This document shows positions 6,205 through 13,750 of a stretch of DNA of 13,849 nt, one piece after another. Source of the stretch: Owenweeksia sp. TMED14 (GTDB taxonomy: Bacteria > Bacteroidota > Bacteroidia > Flavobacteriales > Schleiferiaceae); contig NHBT01000022.1 in the NCBI GenBank assembly GCA_002167805.1, forward strand, positions 21,174-35,022, given 5' to 3'. The notes beneath the pieces were generated by a model. It saw only the letters and a list, made by a program, of their open reading frames with translations, did not search any database and was not told the origin of the DNA. The translations under genes and the position numbers were made by a program. Every line of letters starts with the position of its first letter. The stretch's first letter is position 1.

Positions 6205-7447
6205 AAGGATTTCCAAAAGAATGATTAACAATGGAATGACCAGCAAGCCAAGCAGAGGTCCAAGCAGACTGAAAATTAAAGCCGCCGGTTAGTGCATCAA
6301 TATCCATAACTTCACCAGCGAAATAAAGGCCTGGAACTAGCTTACTCTCGAAAGTTCTAAAATCAATTTCATTCAACGCAACGCCACCAGAGGTGACAAA
6401 CTCTTCTTTGTTTGTGCTTTTTCCCGTGACTTGAAACTCTGACTCTGATAATATATCACAAAAGCGCCTAATTGAAGGTTTGCTCAAATCAGACCAATTT
6501 GCAGAACTTGGTACTTTTGCAAAAAGACACAACGCTTTCCATATTCGTAAAGGAATATTAAACATAGAGTTAGAAATTATTCGTTTACGTTGAAAATCAA
6601 AATCCTTTCGAAAACCATTAAGCAATTCAAATAAATCATCATAATCCATGTTGGGGGCCCAGTTAATAAATACAGAAAAACAGTGACCAACTTCATTCAT
6701 CCATCGAGCACCAAAGGAAGATAGTTTAAGAACACTAGGCCCACTCAGACCCCAATGAGTTATCAATAAAGGACCTTCGGTCTCAAAACCACCAATCGGA
6801 ACAGTAATTCTAACGTGAGGAATAGTGATTCCAGCCATATCTTTTAACCTAAGATCCCTTATATTAAAAGTGAATAAAGATGGAACTGGAGAAATTATTT
6901 TATGCTCTAAGGATTTTAATTCATCCCACAATTTCTTAGAACCACCAGAAGCAACAAGAACCTTATCTACAATTTTAGATTTACCAGAATCGAAATCAAG
7001 AAAAAATTCACCTCGGTCTTTTTTTATGGATTTAACACCATGTCTTAATTGAAAATCAACACCTGACCTTTTAGCAAAATCTAATAAGCAGTCAACTATG
7101 GTTGAGGATTTGTCGGAAACCGGAAAAACTCTATTATCGTCTTCAATTTTCAATTCTACACCTCTATCTTCAAACCACTCCATGGTATCCCCACAACCAA
7201 ATCTATTAAAAGGACCAAGCAATTCTTTGGAACCACGAGGATAATAATCTATTAATTCGTTAGGGTCAAAGCAAGCGTGTGTAACATTACATCTACCTCC
7301 ACCAGATATTAAAACTTTACTCAGTAACTTATTTGACTTTTCAAAAACATAAATTTTAGCTGATGGTGATGCTTCAGCTGCTGCAATAGCCGCAAATACC
7401 CCTGCTGCTCCCCCACCAATTATTGCAATACTATTTGATTTGGTCAT
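6203..7447 (-). CDS. BaiN/HI0933-family FAD-dependent oxidoreductase
   Basis: A 414-residue flavoprotein of the HI0933/YhiN/BaiN family. The N-terminal Rossmann motif IAIIGGGAAGVFAA (7-20) binds the ADP part of FAD. The family signatures KVLISGGGRCNVTH (44-57) and GEVMDIDALTGGFNFQSAW (378-396) are complete, and LLITHWGLSGPSVL (227-240) marks the inserted domain. BaiN of Clostridium acts in bile-acid dehydroxylation, but most family members, including those in marine bacteria, have no established substrate, so none is assigned here. The frame extends upstream to a GTG at 7477. The ATG at 7447 is preferred because it begins just before the Rossmann strand, as in relatives. The gene lies 38 bases downstream of the M14 peptidase gene on the same strand and 84 bases upstream of the repressor gene. 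Confidence 0.9.
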   Translation of the reverse strand: MTKSNSIAIIGGGAAGVFAAIAAAEASPSAKIYVFEKSNKLLSKVLISGGGRCNVTHACFDPNELIDYYPRGSKELLGPFNRFGCGDTMEWFEDRGVELKIEDDNRVFPVSDKSSTIVDCLLDFAKRSGVDFQLRHGVKSIKKDRGEFFLDFDSGKSKIVDKVLVASGGSKKLWDELKSLEHKIISPVPSLFTFNIRDLRLKDMAGITIPHVRITVPIGGFETEGPLLITHWGLSGPSVLKLSSFGARWMNEVGHCFSVFINWAPNMDYDDLFELLNGFRKDFDFQRKRIISNSMFNIPLRIWKALCLFAKVPSSANWSDLSKPSIRRFCDILSESEFQVTGKSTNKEEFVTSGGVALNEIDFRTFESKLVPGLYFAGEVMDIDALTGGFNFQSAWTSAWLAGHSIVNHSFGNP

Positions 7448-7485
7448 TATTTCTAAATTAGAACTTTTAAACGACACTTTATAGC

Positions 7486-8529
7486 CTAAATTATTTGACC
7501 AAGGCTTATCATTTTTAAGTTTCCAACCCCCAATTTTTCATATAAACTGGGGGCTATTACCTGACCAGGAACTAATTCTCCTGAATACGAATTAGACTTA
7601 CTATTTAACCAGTAAAAACGAGTCGTATCTGCGGGACCAACAACAACCCAGGAATAGTAATATTTTTGGCTTTTAACACCCTCCTCAAACTTAATTTCTA
7701 CTTTACCAGATAACGTTTCACATATCCAATCCAAAGCTGAGTTTGAATTTTGTTTTAGATTTAAATAAGAATCTGTTTTAAACGCTGAAGCTATATCAAA
7801 TGAATTGTCGAGCTTTTCAAGTAAGTTTTTAAGACTATTTGAGACGTGAACCCTACTCCAGTCATCTATAGATATTCCAGTCTCAATTGTTATTGTAGGG
7901 ATATTATTTCCCTGAAAATATTCACCAAATGCAGTAGGATAGAAACTATCATCAAAACGAGCTATACCCTTAGGGTAAATTTTCTCAAGTTCGTTAGACA
8001 TCCAAGAACAAAACTTTCTAGAAATTAATTGGGAAGTCGTTTCTTTTGTCAAACTTCCCTTTGGGGATAGTATGGAAAACGAAGCTGGAACCTTTTCTCC
8101 TTCTGGAAAAAAACATGTTCTTTGGTCGTGAAGATTCAATGCTAATTTTGGTTTTTCACTTTTAACCCAAATTGATAAAGCTTTGCCCTCAGCTGTTTTT
8201 AGATCTCTAGCATCCCTATTAATATCCAAACCCTCTTTATTATGTCTTTGAAATAAATCCGCTCCATCCGGGTTGACCAAAGGACAAACGGCCCAGGATA
8301 GATTTAAGTTTTTATTTGACATAATTCCTAACAATGCATTGAATCCCGTAGGTTCATTTCCGTGCATTAAAGACCATGCGCAAATATCAGTGTTTAAACC
8401 AGGCTTATTTTTAAAAACTAATATGTCTGACCCTTCAAAACTTTGGCCCACAGTTTCAATTGACCAAGAATTTTTTTTCGCAGTATCCAGCAATAGCCTA
8501 AAACGTTCTTTCGTGGGTAAATATCTCAT
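7486..8529 (-). CDS. M14-family zinc carboxypeptidase-like protein, cytoplasmic
   Basis: A 347-residue protein of the M14 metallopeptidase clan. The zinc-binding HxxE motif is H56-E59 in LMHGNEPTG. The third zinc ligand is probably H134 in LNLHDQR, and the catalytic glutamate E216 in TITIETG. N104-R105 in GLDINRDARDL matches the Asn-Arg pair that holds the substrate carboxylate. An upstream TVGQSFEGSDI stretch is also typical of the family. There is no signal peptide, so it probably acts in the cytoplasm, perhaps on small peptides or amidated metabolites; the substrate is unknown. The C-terminal 90 residues form an extra domain I do not recognise. The ATG at 8529 fits the family start. It is divergent from the PhoD-like gene and is followed closely by the BaiN gene. 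Confidence 0.88.
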   Translation of the reverse strand: MRYLPTKERFRLLLDTAKKNSWSIETVGQSFEGSDILVFKNKPGLNTDICAWSLMHGNEPTGFNALLGIMSNKNLNLSWAVCPLVNPDGADLFQRHNKEGLDINRDARDLKTAEGKALSIWVKSEKPKLALNLHDQRTCFFPEGEKVPASFSILSPKGSLTKETTSQLISRKFCSWMSNELEKIYPKGIARFDDSFYPTAFGEYFQGNNIPTITIETGISIDDWSRVHVSNSLKNLLEKLDNSFDIASAFKTDSYLNLKQNSNSALDWICETLSGKVEIKFEEGVKSQKYYYSWVVVGPADTTRFYWLNSKSNSYSGELVPGQVIAPSLYEKLGVGNLKMISLGQII

Positions 8530-8660
8530 AATTCGATACTATAAAATTAGTCATCAATTCAAACTAAAATTTACTCTTGACGACTATTCTAATTTTAACT
8601 GTTTACAATTAAATTAAGTAAATTATTATTTTTAAATTCAAATTAGACGATGTTTGCTTA

Positions 8661-9611
8661 ATGAAATTAATTTTACCCTGGCTCCTTCTGTGTCCATTTC
8701 TTACTTTTTCTCAGTCCATTAACTTCTGTATTGGTAGCTGCGCTGAATTTACAGGCGAAACTCAGGATAGTATTTTTTACATTGTGCCTAATAGCGAACC
8801 TGATTTCTTCTTATGGCTTGGTGATAATATTTATTCCAATGAATCTCAATGGGGTGATTTTAAATCCATGAGAATGGCTTACTCAGCACGTCACTCAACC
8901 ACTGCCATGGAGTATTTCTTCGATCAAATACCAATTCAGTATGCAATTTGGGACGATCATGATTATGGTCCTAATGATTCAGATTCATCATTTGAAGGAA
9001 GGCTGGTTAGTGGAAGGGCGTTCGAAAAAACCTGGATATCAACCCCGCTGAATATTGAGAAATATGGAGATATAAGGTGGAAAATGAGAAAGGGTGAGGC
9101 AGGATTTGTTTGCCTTGACAATAGAACACATCGCGGACCTAAAGGAACACAAGTTTTAGGAGCTAATCAACTAAAATGGTTAGAAGAAACACTAAGAGAA
9201 TATGAAGACATGAGGGTTGTTTTTATTGCTATTGGGTCCCAAGTTCTAAATAGCGCGCGTGTCTATGAGAACTATTCCAGATTCCCCGAGGAAAGAAATA
9301 AACTTCTGGATATTTGCTCAAGAACACGCTCTCAAATAGTATTTCTTACAGGAGATCGCCATCATGGAGAAATCAATGAAAAGGCTTACAAAAACATAAA
9401 ATTTATTGAAATTACTAGCTCACCATTAACATCCTCAACTCATCTACCAAGCAAAAAAGAATTGAAACGAAACGTGAATCTTGTTGATGGGTCTATATTA
9501 AGCACGAATCATTTTAATAGAATTTCATTAAATGAAAATATCCTATTAACTGAGTTTATAAATTCTAAGGGCGATATTGTATTTCGTCGCAAGTGGAATA
9601 TTGATAAGTAG
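8661..9611 (+). CDS. Secreted PhoD-like metallophosphatase (alkaline phosphatase D family)
   Basis: A 316-residue exported protein. Residues 1-18 are a signal peptide with a hydrophobic core (LILPWLLLCPFLTF) and a likely cleavage after FS. The metal-binding pattern of the PhoD/metallophosphatase fold is clear: GSC (25-27), WLGDNIY (52-58), WDDHDYGPND (97-106) and TGDRHHGE (230-237). Such enzymes hydrolyse phosphomonoesters or phosphodiesters in the periplasm or at the surface, usually with iron and calcium. At 316 residues it is much shorter than Bacillus PhoD and similar to compact forms found in Bacteroidota. The start at 8661 is fixed by the signal peptide. The 131-base upstream gap is AT-rich. 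GATGTTTG at 8649-8656 resembles a -7 box but lies too near the ATG to be convincing. Confidence 0.88.
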   Translation: MKLILPWLLLCPFLTFSQSINFCIGSCAEFTGETQDSIFYIVPNSEPDFFLWLGDNIYSNESQWGDFKSMRMAYSARHSTTAMEYFFDQIPIQYAIWDDHDYGPNDSDSSFEGRLVSGRAFEKTWISTPLNIEKYGDIRWKMRKGEAGFVCLDNRTHRGPKGTQVLGANQLKWLEETLREYEDMRVVFIAIGSQVLNSARVYENYSRFPEERNKLLDICSRTRSQIVFLTGDRHHGEINEKAYKNIKFIEITSSPLTSSTHLPSKKELKRNVNLVDGSILSTNHFNRISLNENILLTEFINSKGDIVFRRKWNIDK

Positions 9612-9667
9612 AAATAGTTTCTTTGGCCTTATTTTAAACTACTTTATGTAATTATTGTTACAAGTGC

Positions 9668-10129
9668 ATGTATTCAATCTATCGTGAACAGCATTTGCCG
9701 ATTTCAATCGAAGAAGCATGGGATTTTTTTTCAAACCCATCAAACCTTTCGAGAATAACCCCAAATAACCTTGGCTTTCAGGTTCTAGGTGATACACCTG
9801 AATCCATGTATCCTGGGTTATTTATTCACTACAAGGTCTCTCCATTATTTGGAATACCTCTTCGGTGGACCACTGAAATAACCCATGTAGAACCCTGTAA
9901 ATACTTTGTAGATGAGCAGCGCGTTGGACCCTACTCTATTTGGCACCACGAACATTTCTTTGAAAAAACAAAGGACGGGGTTTTTATGAAAGACCATGTT
10001 CATTATAAGATGCCATTAGGCCTTCTAGGAAGAATAGTGCACCCACTCATTGTAAAACCAAGGCTAAATGAGATATTTAACTATAGATTTGATGTAGCGG
10101 AAAAAATATTTTCTTCGAATTTAAAATGA
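9668..10129 (+). CDS. SRPBCC (START/Bet v1-like) family protein
   Basis: A 153-residue single-domain protein with the helix-grip fold of the SRPBCC superfamily. The opening YREQHLPISIEEAWDFFSNPSNLSRITP (5-32) is the characteristic first strand and helix pair of this family. A middle section (WTTEITHVEPCKYFVDEQ, 67-84) and HHEHFFEKTKDGVFMKDHVHY (93-113) continue the antiparallel sheet. It has no signal peptide. These proteins bind hydrophobic ligands in a central cavity or act as cyclase/dehydrase relatives; the ligand here is unknown. Its TGA stop overlaps the ATG of the next gene by four bases, indicating translational coupling with the DUF2452 gene. Confidence 0.85.
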   Translation: MYSIYREQHLPISIEEAWDFFSNPSNLSRITPNNLGFQVLGDTPESMYPGLFIHYKVSPLFGIPLRWTTEITHVEPCKYFVDEQRVGPYSIWHHEHFFEKTKDGVFMKDHVHYKMPLGLLGRIVHPLIVKPRLNEIFNYRFDVAEKIFSSNLK

Positions 10130-10572
10130 GCCAGAAAAAGCCAATAATTAAAGTTAATCCGATTGACGCTGAAAAAGTTTCAGAAAAACCCAGCGCCCTG
10201 GAGTACCCTCATCACGTAGGTAGCGCTCCGATTAAAATGAATAATGAAACGGCTCAGCGATCTGCAGCTATTACCGCGATGAACCTTCAAACCGATCAGC
10301 AATTAATTCAGATTAAGTCACAGATTGAGCTTCTTGCGAACCAAGTAAAAGAAATTCAAAAAAGGAAGCAAATATCTCAATGGATTTATAGTGCAAAAAT
10401 AAGATTTAAGCCAGAGGTTAATCACATATATCACCTATACTTAAACTCTGATAACGAACATGTTTTATCATTAATTAGCCCAGAAGAATTTAATTCCTCG
10501 CAAAGGAATTTAGGAGAGTTTGTGAATACAGTCAAACTAATGGGGGATCATACTTGGCAGATAATAAAATGA
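10126..10572 (+). CDS. DUF2452 family protein
   Basis: A 148-residue soluble protein recognised as DUF2452. Family-type stretches include VNPIDAEKVSEKPSALEYPH (10-29), QTDQQLIQIKSQIELLANQV (55-74, a predicted helix or coiled coil), IYHLY (101-105), HVLSLISPEEF (112-122) and GDHTWQII at the C-terminus. The function of DUF2452 is not known to me. The gene overlaps the preceding SRPBCC gene and the following hydrolase gene, each by an ATGA start-stop overlap, so the three products are probably made in a fixed ratio. It has no membrane segment or signal peptide. Confidence 0.85.
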   Translation: MSQKKPIIKVNPIDAEKVSEKPSALEYPHHVGSAPIKMNNETAQRSAAITAMNLQTDQQLIQIKSQIELLANQVKEIQKRKQISQWIYSAKIRFKPEVNHIYHLYLNSDNEHVLSLISPEEFNSSQRNLGEFVNTVKLMGDHTWQIIK

Positions 10573-11231
10573 TTTCTGACCCCATAGCCTTTAATCACTC
10601 ATTGTTAAATGGAAAGGGTGATAACCGAAATGATCTACAAGAGATTTGGCTTCTTCACGGGTATGCAAGCAATGAGGCCGACTTATACGCCTTAGAGTCA
10701 TACTTTGGAGATAAATATTTGATTAGATCTCTAAGAGCCACTCATAGCCTTCCTACAGGTGGTTTTGCATGGTATGGATTAGATTTCGATATTAACGGAC
10801 TAAAGAAAAGTAATCTCCAAGAGGCTCAAGATTCAATAAATAGAATCAAGGATGCTCTAAATTGGCACAAAATAACTCACCCAAACTCTCCCCGGCCCAT
10901 TCTTTTGGGTTTTTCGCAAGGAGGTATATTGGCGAATGCACTAGGCTATTGCCTTTCTGATGAATTAAGTGCAGTTGTCTCAATAGCAAGTTACTTTCCC
11001 CTTGAATGGGACTTTTTAAAACAACTTTGTAATCAAGTCAAATATTTCGCGGCTGTTGGAACAGAAGATATTGTTGTCCCTGCAGAGAAATCATTACCAT
11101 CATATAAAAAAGCACAAAATAATCATGGTATTGACCTGCAAGTAAAAACTTATCCAGTGCCTCACACAATTAGTCAGGCCTGCTTTTCAGATGTCCTGAG
11201 ATTTATTACTGAAAGAAATAAAATCAGCTAA
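10569..11231 (+). CDS. Alpha/beta hydrolase, phospholipase/carboxylesterase type
   Basis: A 220-residue serine hydrolase of the carboxylesterase/acyl-protein thioesterase group. The oxyanion segment is LLHGYAS (28-34). The nucleophile is S116 in LGFSQGG. The acid is D167 in VGTEDIVVP and the histidine H199 in PVPHTIS. Enzymes of this group cleave short-chain carboxyl esters or thioesters in the cytoplasm; the natural substrate is unknown. The open frame extends to a TTG at 10554, but the ATG at 10569 overlaps the DUF2452 stop codon as ATGA and repeats the coupling seen one gene earlier, so it is preferred. The TAA stop at 11229-11231 overlaps the stop of the convergent pnuC gene. Confidence 0.88.
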   Translation: MISDPIAFNHSLLNGKGDNRNDLQEIWLLHGYASNEADLYALESYFGDKYLIRSLRATHSLPTGGFAWYGLDFDINGLKKSNLQEAQDSINRIKDALNWHKITHPNSPRPILLGFSQGGILANALGYCLSDELSAVVSIASYFPLEWDFLKQLCNQVKYFAAVGTEDIVVPAEKSLPSYKKAQNNHGIDLQVKTYPVPHTISQACFSDVLRFITERNKIS

Positions 11232-11812
11232 ATTTCGATAATTCCTTTTCTCCACTTTTGATAACCCCAAAAGCTCATTATTAGAAGTAAAAAAGAATAG
11301 CATGCATATATCTCAAACCCTCTGTTAAAAAAAAGAAATATTGTTGATCCATTGACACACATCCAAACAAACCAATTTTCAATAATTCTTTGAGCTTGCC
11401 AAATAGTGGCAAGGATAGAAAGTGAAGCTATAACGCAATCTGTATAAGGTAGTGGGTTATTTGTTAATAAATCCATTATATAGCCTGAAATCAATGCAAA
11501 TATGAGAATCAAGGGTATTGATGAAACTTGATCTATAGAAATTCGATAATCTTTTTTCAACCTTCTTAGCTTGGGTGCGTTTGAAGTGTTTCTCCATCTC
11601 AACCAGCCATAGATAGCCAATCCAGAATAAAAAATATTCAAAGCGGCTTCAGCATATAATGCATCAAAAAAAAACAAAAAAACAGCTAGAAAACAACCAA
11701 AGAACCCAGATAACCATGCCCAAATCTTTTGATTGGCTATTCCAATAACAAATATTGTATTGAAAAGGACGGACAGAAATTCCAATCCTGTAAGGCTATA
11801 ATTAATTGCCAT
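11228..11812 (-). CDS. pnuC: PnuC-family vitamin transporter (probably nicotinamide riboside)
   Basis: A 194-residue integral membrane protein with about seven hydrophobic helices (roughly 8-25, 31-48, 52-70, 97-114, 124-140, 147-163, 168-184). Diagnostic stretches are FFDALYAEAALNIFYSGLAIYGWLRW (48-73), whose GWLRW matches the family W-x-x-W, and IIENWFVWMCVN (143-154). PnuC proteins move nicotinamide riboside inward by facilitated diffusion, with the substrate trapped by phosphorylation, feeding NAD synthesis. Related PnuT proteins carry thiamine. No thiamine riboswitch or thiamine gene is visible here, so PnuC is favoured. The gene starts 16 bases after sucC ends on the same strand, so it is probably co-transcribed. 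Its stop overlaps the stop of the convergent hydrolase gene. Confidence 0.9.
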   Translation of the reverse strand: MAINYSLTGLEFLSVLFNTIFVIGIANQKIWAWLSGFFGCFLAVFLFFFDALYAEAALNIFYSGLAIYGWLRWRNTSNAPKLRRLKKDYRISIDQVSSIPLILIFALISGYIMDLLTNNPLPYTDCVIASLSILATIWQAQRIIENWFVWMCVNGSTIFLFFNRGFEIYACYSFLLLIMSFWGYQKWRKGIIEI

Positions 11813-11828
11813 TGATTATTTTGAATAT

Positions 11829-13019
11829 TTAATCAATAAGCTCGCTTACTAAATTAGAAGCATCTTCTAGGCCAATAGCAGAATATACTTTTAGATCACT
11901 ATTATCAATTAAATCTTTTGCCTCTTTAGCATTCGTTCCTTGAAGTCTAATGATAATTGGTACAGGTATCTCCCCTATTGAGCGATATGCATCCACAATC
12001 CCTTGAGCAACTCTATCACACCTTACTATTCCGCCAAAAATATTTACTAAAATTGCTTTGACATTTGAATCCTCGAGAATAATCCTAAACGCTTTTTCAA
12101 CTCTTTCGGCATCTGCAGTGCCTCCGACATCCAGGAAATTAGCTGGGTTCCCTCCTGCCATTTTTATAATATCCATCGTAGCCATAGCTAATCCGGCTCC
12201 ATTGACCATACATCCTACATTTCCATCGAGTTTAACAAAGTTAAGTCCTGCCTGATCTGCCTTAACTTCTGTAGCGTCTTCCTCTCTTAAGTCTCTTAAG
12301 TCTGCCAAGTCTTTATGGCGAAAGAGGGCATTGTCATCTAGCGATACTTTAGCATCGACAGCCATTATTTTATTATCGCTTGTTTTTAAAACTGGGTTAA
12401 TTTCAAAGAGCGAGGCGTCTATACCTTCGTATGCCTTAACAAGGTTTTTCACAAATGAGACCATTTCTTTAATAGCAATTCCAGTTAAGTTTAAATTAAA
12501 AGCAACTCGTCGCGCCTGATAATCCTGCAATCCGACAGAGGGATCAATTTTTTCAGTAAATATTTTCTCGGGGTTATTTTCAGCGACATATTCAATATCC
12601 ATTCCGCCTTCAGGGCTATACATCAACATATTGATACCAAGCTTTCTGTCCAATAAAATACTCATGTAATATTCCTCCGTATCAAACTCACCTGGATAAT
12701 AGACATCTTCAGCAATTAAAACCTGATTTACCTTCTTTCCATTGGCATTGGTTTGCGGCGTAATTAGTTGCATTCCTATAATCTCTGATGATAATTTTGA
12801 TACATCATCTAGAGATTTTGCGAGCTTTACACCTCCACCTTTTCCTCTACCACCGGCATGAACTTGAGCCTTTACAACATACCACTCTGTTCCTGTGTCT
12901 GAATTGAGCTTTTCTGCTGCAGAAACTGCATCTTTTGGGGAAGAAGCAACAATTCCTCGCTGAATACGAACCCCATATGAAGCTAAAATTTCCTTTCCTT
13001 GATACTCGTGAAGATTCAT
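11829..13019 (-). CDS. sucC: Succinyl-CoA ligase (ADP-forming) subunit beta
   Basis: A 396-residue beta subunit of succinyl-CoA synthetase, the citric-acid-cycle enzyme that interconverts succinyl-CoA and succinate with nucleotide phosphorylation. MNLHEYQGKEIL is the standard N-terminus. The ATP-grasp domain includes KAQVHAGGRGKGGGVKLA (50-67), LFEINPVL (204-211) and VDAKVSLDDNALFRH (221-235). The CoA-ligase part has MVNGAGLAMATMD (271-283), NFLDVGGTA (294-302) and the phosphate-binding helix NIFGGIVRCD (326-335). Its length is close to the usual 388-400. The frame extends to a TTG at 13046, but the ATG at 13019 gives the conserved start with an A-rich leader. The partner sucD is not in the window, as is common in Bacteroidota. 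It is followed by pnuC and is divergent from the LolD-like gene. Confidence 0.97.
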   Translation of the reverse strand: MNLHEYQGKEILASYGVRIQRGIVASSPKDAVSAAEKLNSDTGTEWYVVKAQVHAGGRGKGGGVKLAKSLDDVSKLSSEIIGMQLITPQTNANGKKVNQVLIAEDVYYPGEFDTEEYYMSILLDRKLGINMLMYSPEGGMDIEYVAENNPEKIFTEKIDPSVGLQDYQARRVAFNLNLTGIAIKEMVSFVKNLVKAYEGIDASLFEINPVLKTSDNKIMAVDAKVSLDDNALFRHKDLADLRDLREEDATEVKADQAGLNFVKLDGNVGCMVNGAGLAMATMDIIKMAGGNPANFLDVGGTADAERVEKAFRIILEDSNVKAILVNIFGGIVRCDRVAQGIVDAYRSIGEIPVPIIIRLQGTNAKEAKDLIDNSDLKVYSAIGLEDASNLVSELID

Positions 13020-13033
13020 TTTTTTATTAAGAA

Positions 13034-13061
13034 TTGAATTAATCAAGCAAATGTACTTATG
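13034..13061 (+). promoter_or_regulatory. Weak candidate promoter for the LolD-like gene
   Basis: TTG (13034-13036), a 17-base spacer and TACTTATG (13054-13061) match the TTG-N17-23-TAnnTTTG pattern with one mismatch in the -7 box. The box overlaps the opposing sucC -7 box by two bases, so the two promoters could interfere with each other. Confidence 0.25.
13048..13055 (-). promoter_or_regulatory. Candidate -7 promoter box for sucC
   Basis: On the minus strand TACATTTG is a perfect match to the Bacteroidota TAnnTTTG box. It lies 28 bases upstream of the sucC ATG. The -33 element is poor: ATG, matching TTG at two of three bases, at a 19-base spacing. Transcription would start near 13041. Confidence 0.5.
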
Positions 13062-13075
13062 ATCTGATCTAAATC

Positions 13076-13750
13076 ATGTCTATTTTTGATGTTAATATGT
13101 CAAGTTTATTAAAAGCATCGCAGATATCTAAATCCTTCGGTAAAGTATCTGTTCTAAAGGATTTAAATTTCGAATTATTTCAAGGTGAATTCGTCTCTAT
13201 CACTGGAGCTTCAGGCTCAGGAAAGTCCACTTTATTACATATCCTAGGGGGTCTAGAACACCCTGATAAGGGCTCTCTAAAATTCAACAATGTCGATTAC
13301 CCAAAATCTTCAAAGAAGATAGAAGAGTTTCGTAATAAACATTTGGGTTTTGTTTTTCAATTTCATCACCTACTTCCTGAATTTTCAGCACTTGAAAATA
13401 TCTGTATGCCAGGATGGATCGGAAAATCCGATAATGTTGAAGAGTATGCTAGGGAATTGGCTAATGAATTTGGTATTTATAATCGGTTAAATCATCTGCC
13501 TAATAAGCTTAGCGGTGGTGAACAGCAAAGAGTTGCTATGGCTCGTGCATTAATCCAAAGACCAAAACTCTTATTGGCTGATGAGCCATCTGGAAATTTA
13601 GATAGCAAAAGATCAATTGATTTGTTTAATTTATTAGATCAAGTTAGATCCTCTAAAAGTATTGGAATTGTGGTAGTTACACATGATGAAAATTGGGCAT
13701 CACGAGCAGATAGAACTTTGAATCTTAAAGATGGTAAATGGGAAGTTTGA
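13076..13750 (+). CDS. LolD-like ABC transporter ATP-binding protein
   Basis: A 224-residue ABC ATPase of the MacB/LolD/FtsE type. Numbered from the ATG at 13097, the Walker A motif is GASGSGKST (37-45), the Q-loop [17 protein letters not shown] (85-101), the signature [15 protein letters not shown] (138-152), Walker [14 protein letters not shown] (158-170) and the switch histidine in VVVTHD (192-197). The [10 protein letters not shown] segment after the Q-loop is typical of LolD, which powers release of lipoproteins from the inner membrane for transfer to the outer membrane. The membrane partner is not in the window, so substrate assignment is tentative. The ATG at 13076 gives seven extra residues; the one at 13097 fits the family at least as well. 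The 3' end overlaps the next gene by 13 bases. Confidence 0.9.
   Translation: MSIFDVNMSSLLKASQISKSFGKVSVLKDLNFELFQGEFVSITGASGSGKSTLLHILGGLEHPDKGSLKFNNVDYPKSSKKIEEFRNKHLGFVFQFHHLLPEFSALENICMPGWIGKSDNVEEYARELANEFGIYNRLNHLPNKLSGGEQQRVAMARALIQRPKLLLADEPSGNLDSKRSIDLFNLLDQVRSSKSIGIVVVTHDENWASRADRTLNLKDGKWEV

Noticed and set aside
7448..7477. GTG start at 7477 for the BaiN gene
   Set aside because: It would add ten residues before the Rossmann strand that relatives lack. The ATG at 7447 gives the normal N-terminus.
8530..8660. Inverted repeat TAAAATT...AATTTTA and GATGTTTG box in the M14-PhoD divergent gap
   Set aside because: The arms are only seven A/T bases with a long spacer, as expected by chance in such AT-rich DNA. 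The box lies four bases from the PhoD start and has no -33 partner.
10554..10568. TTG start at 10554 for the hydrolase gene
   Set aside because: The ATG at 10569 overlaps the previous stop codon as ATGA, repeating the pattern of the preceding junction.
11228..11812. Thiamine transporter PnuT instead of PnuC
   Set aside because: There is no thiamine riboswitch, thiamine salvage gene or TonB receptor nearby. The general PnuC call is safer, though the substrate is not proven.
13020..13046. TTG start at 13046 for sucC
   Set aside because: MNLHEYQGKEIL starting at 13019 is the conserved SucC N-terminus and has an ATG with an A-rich leader.
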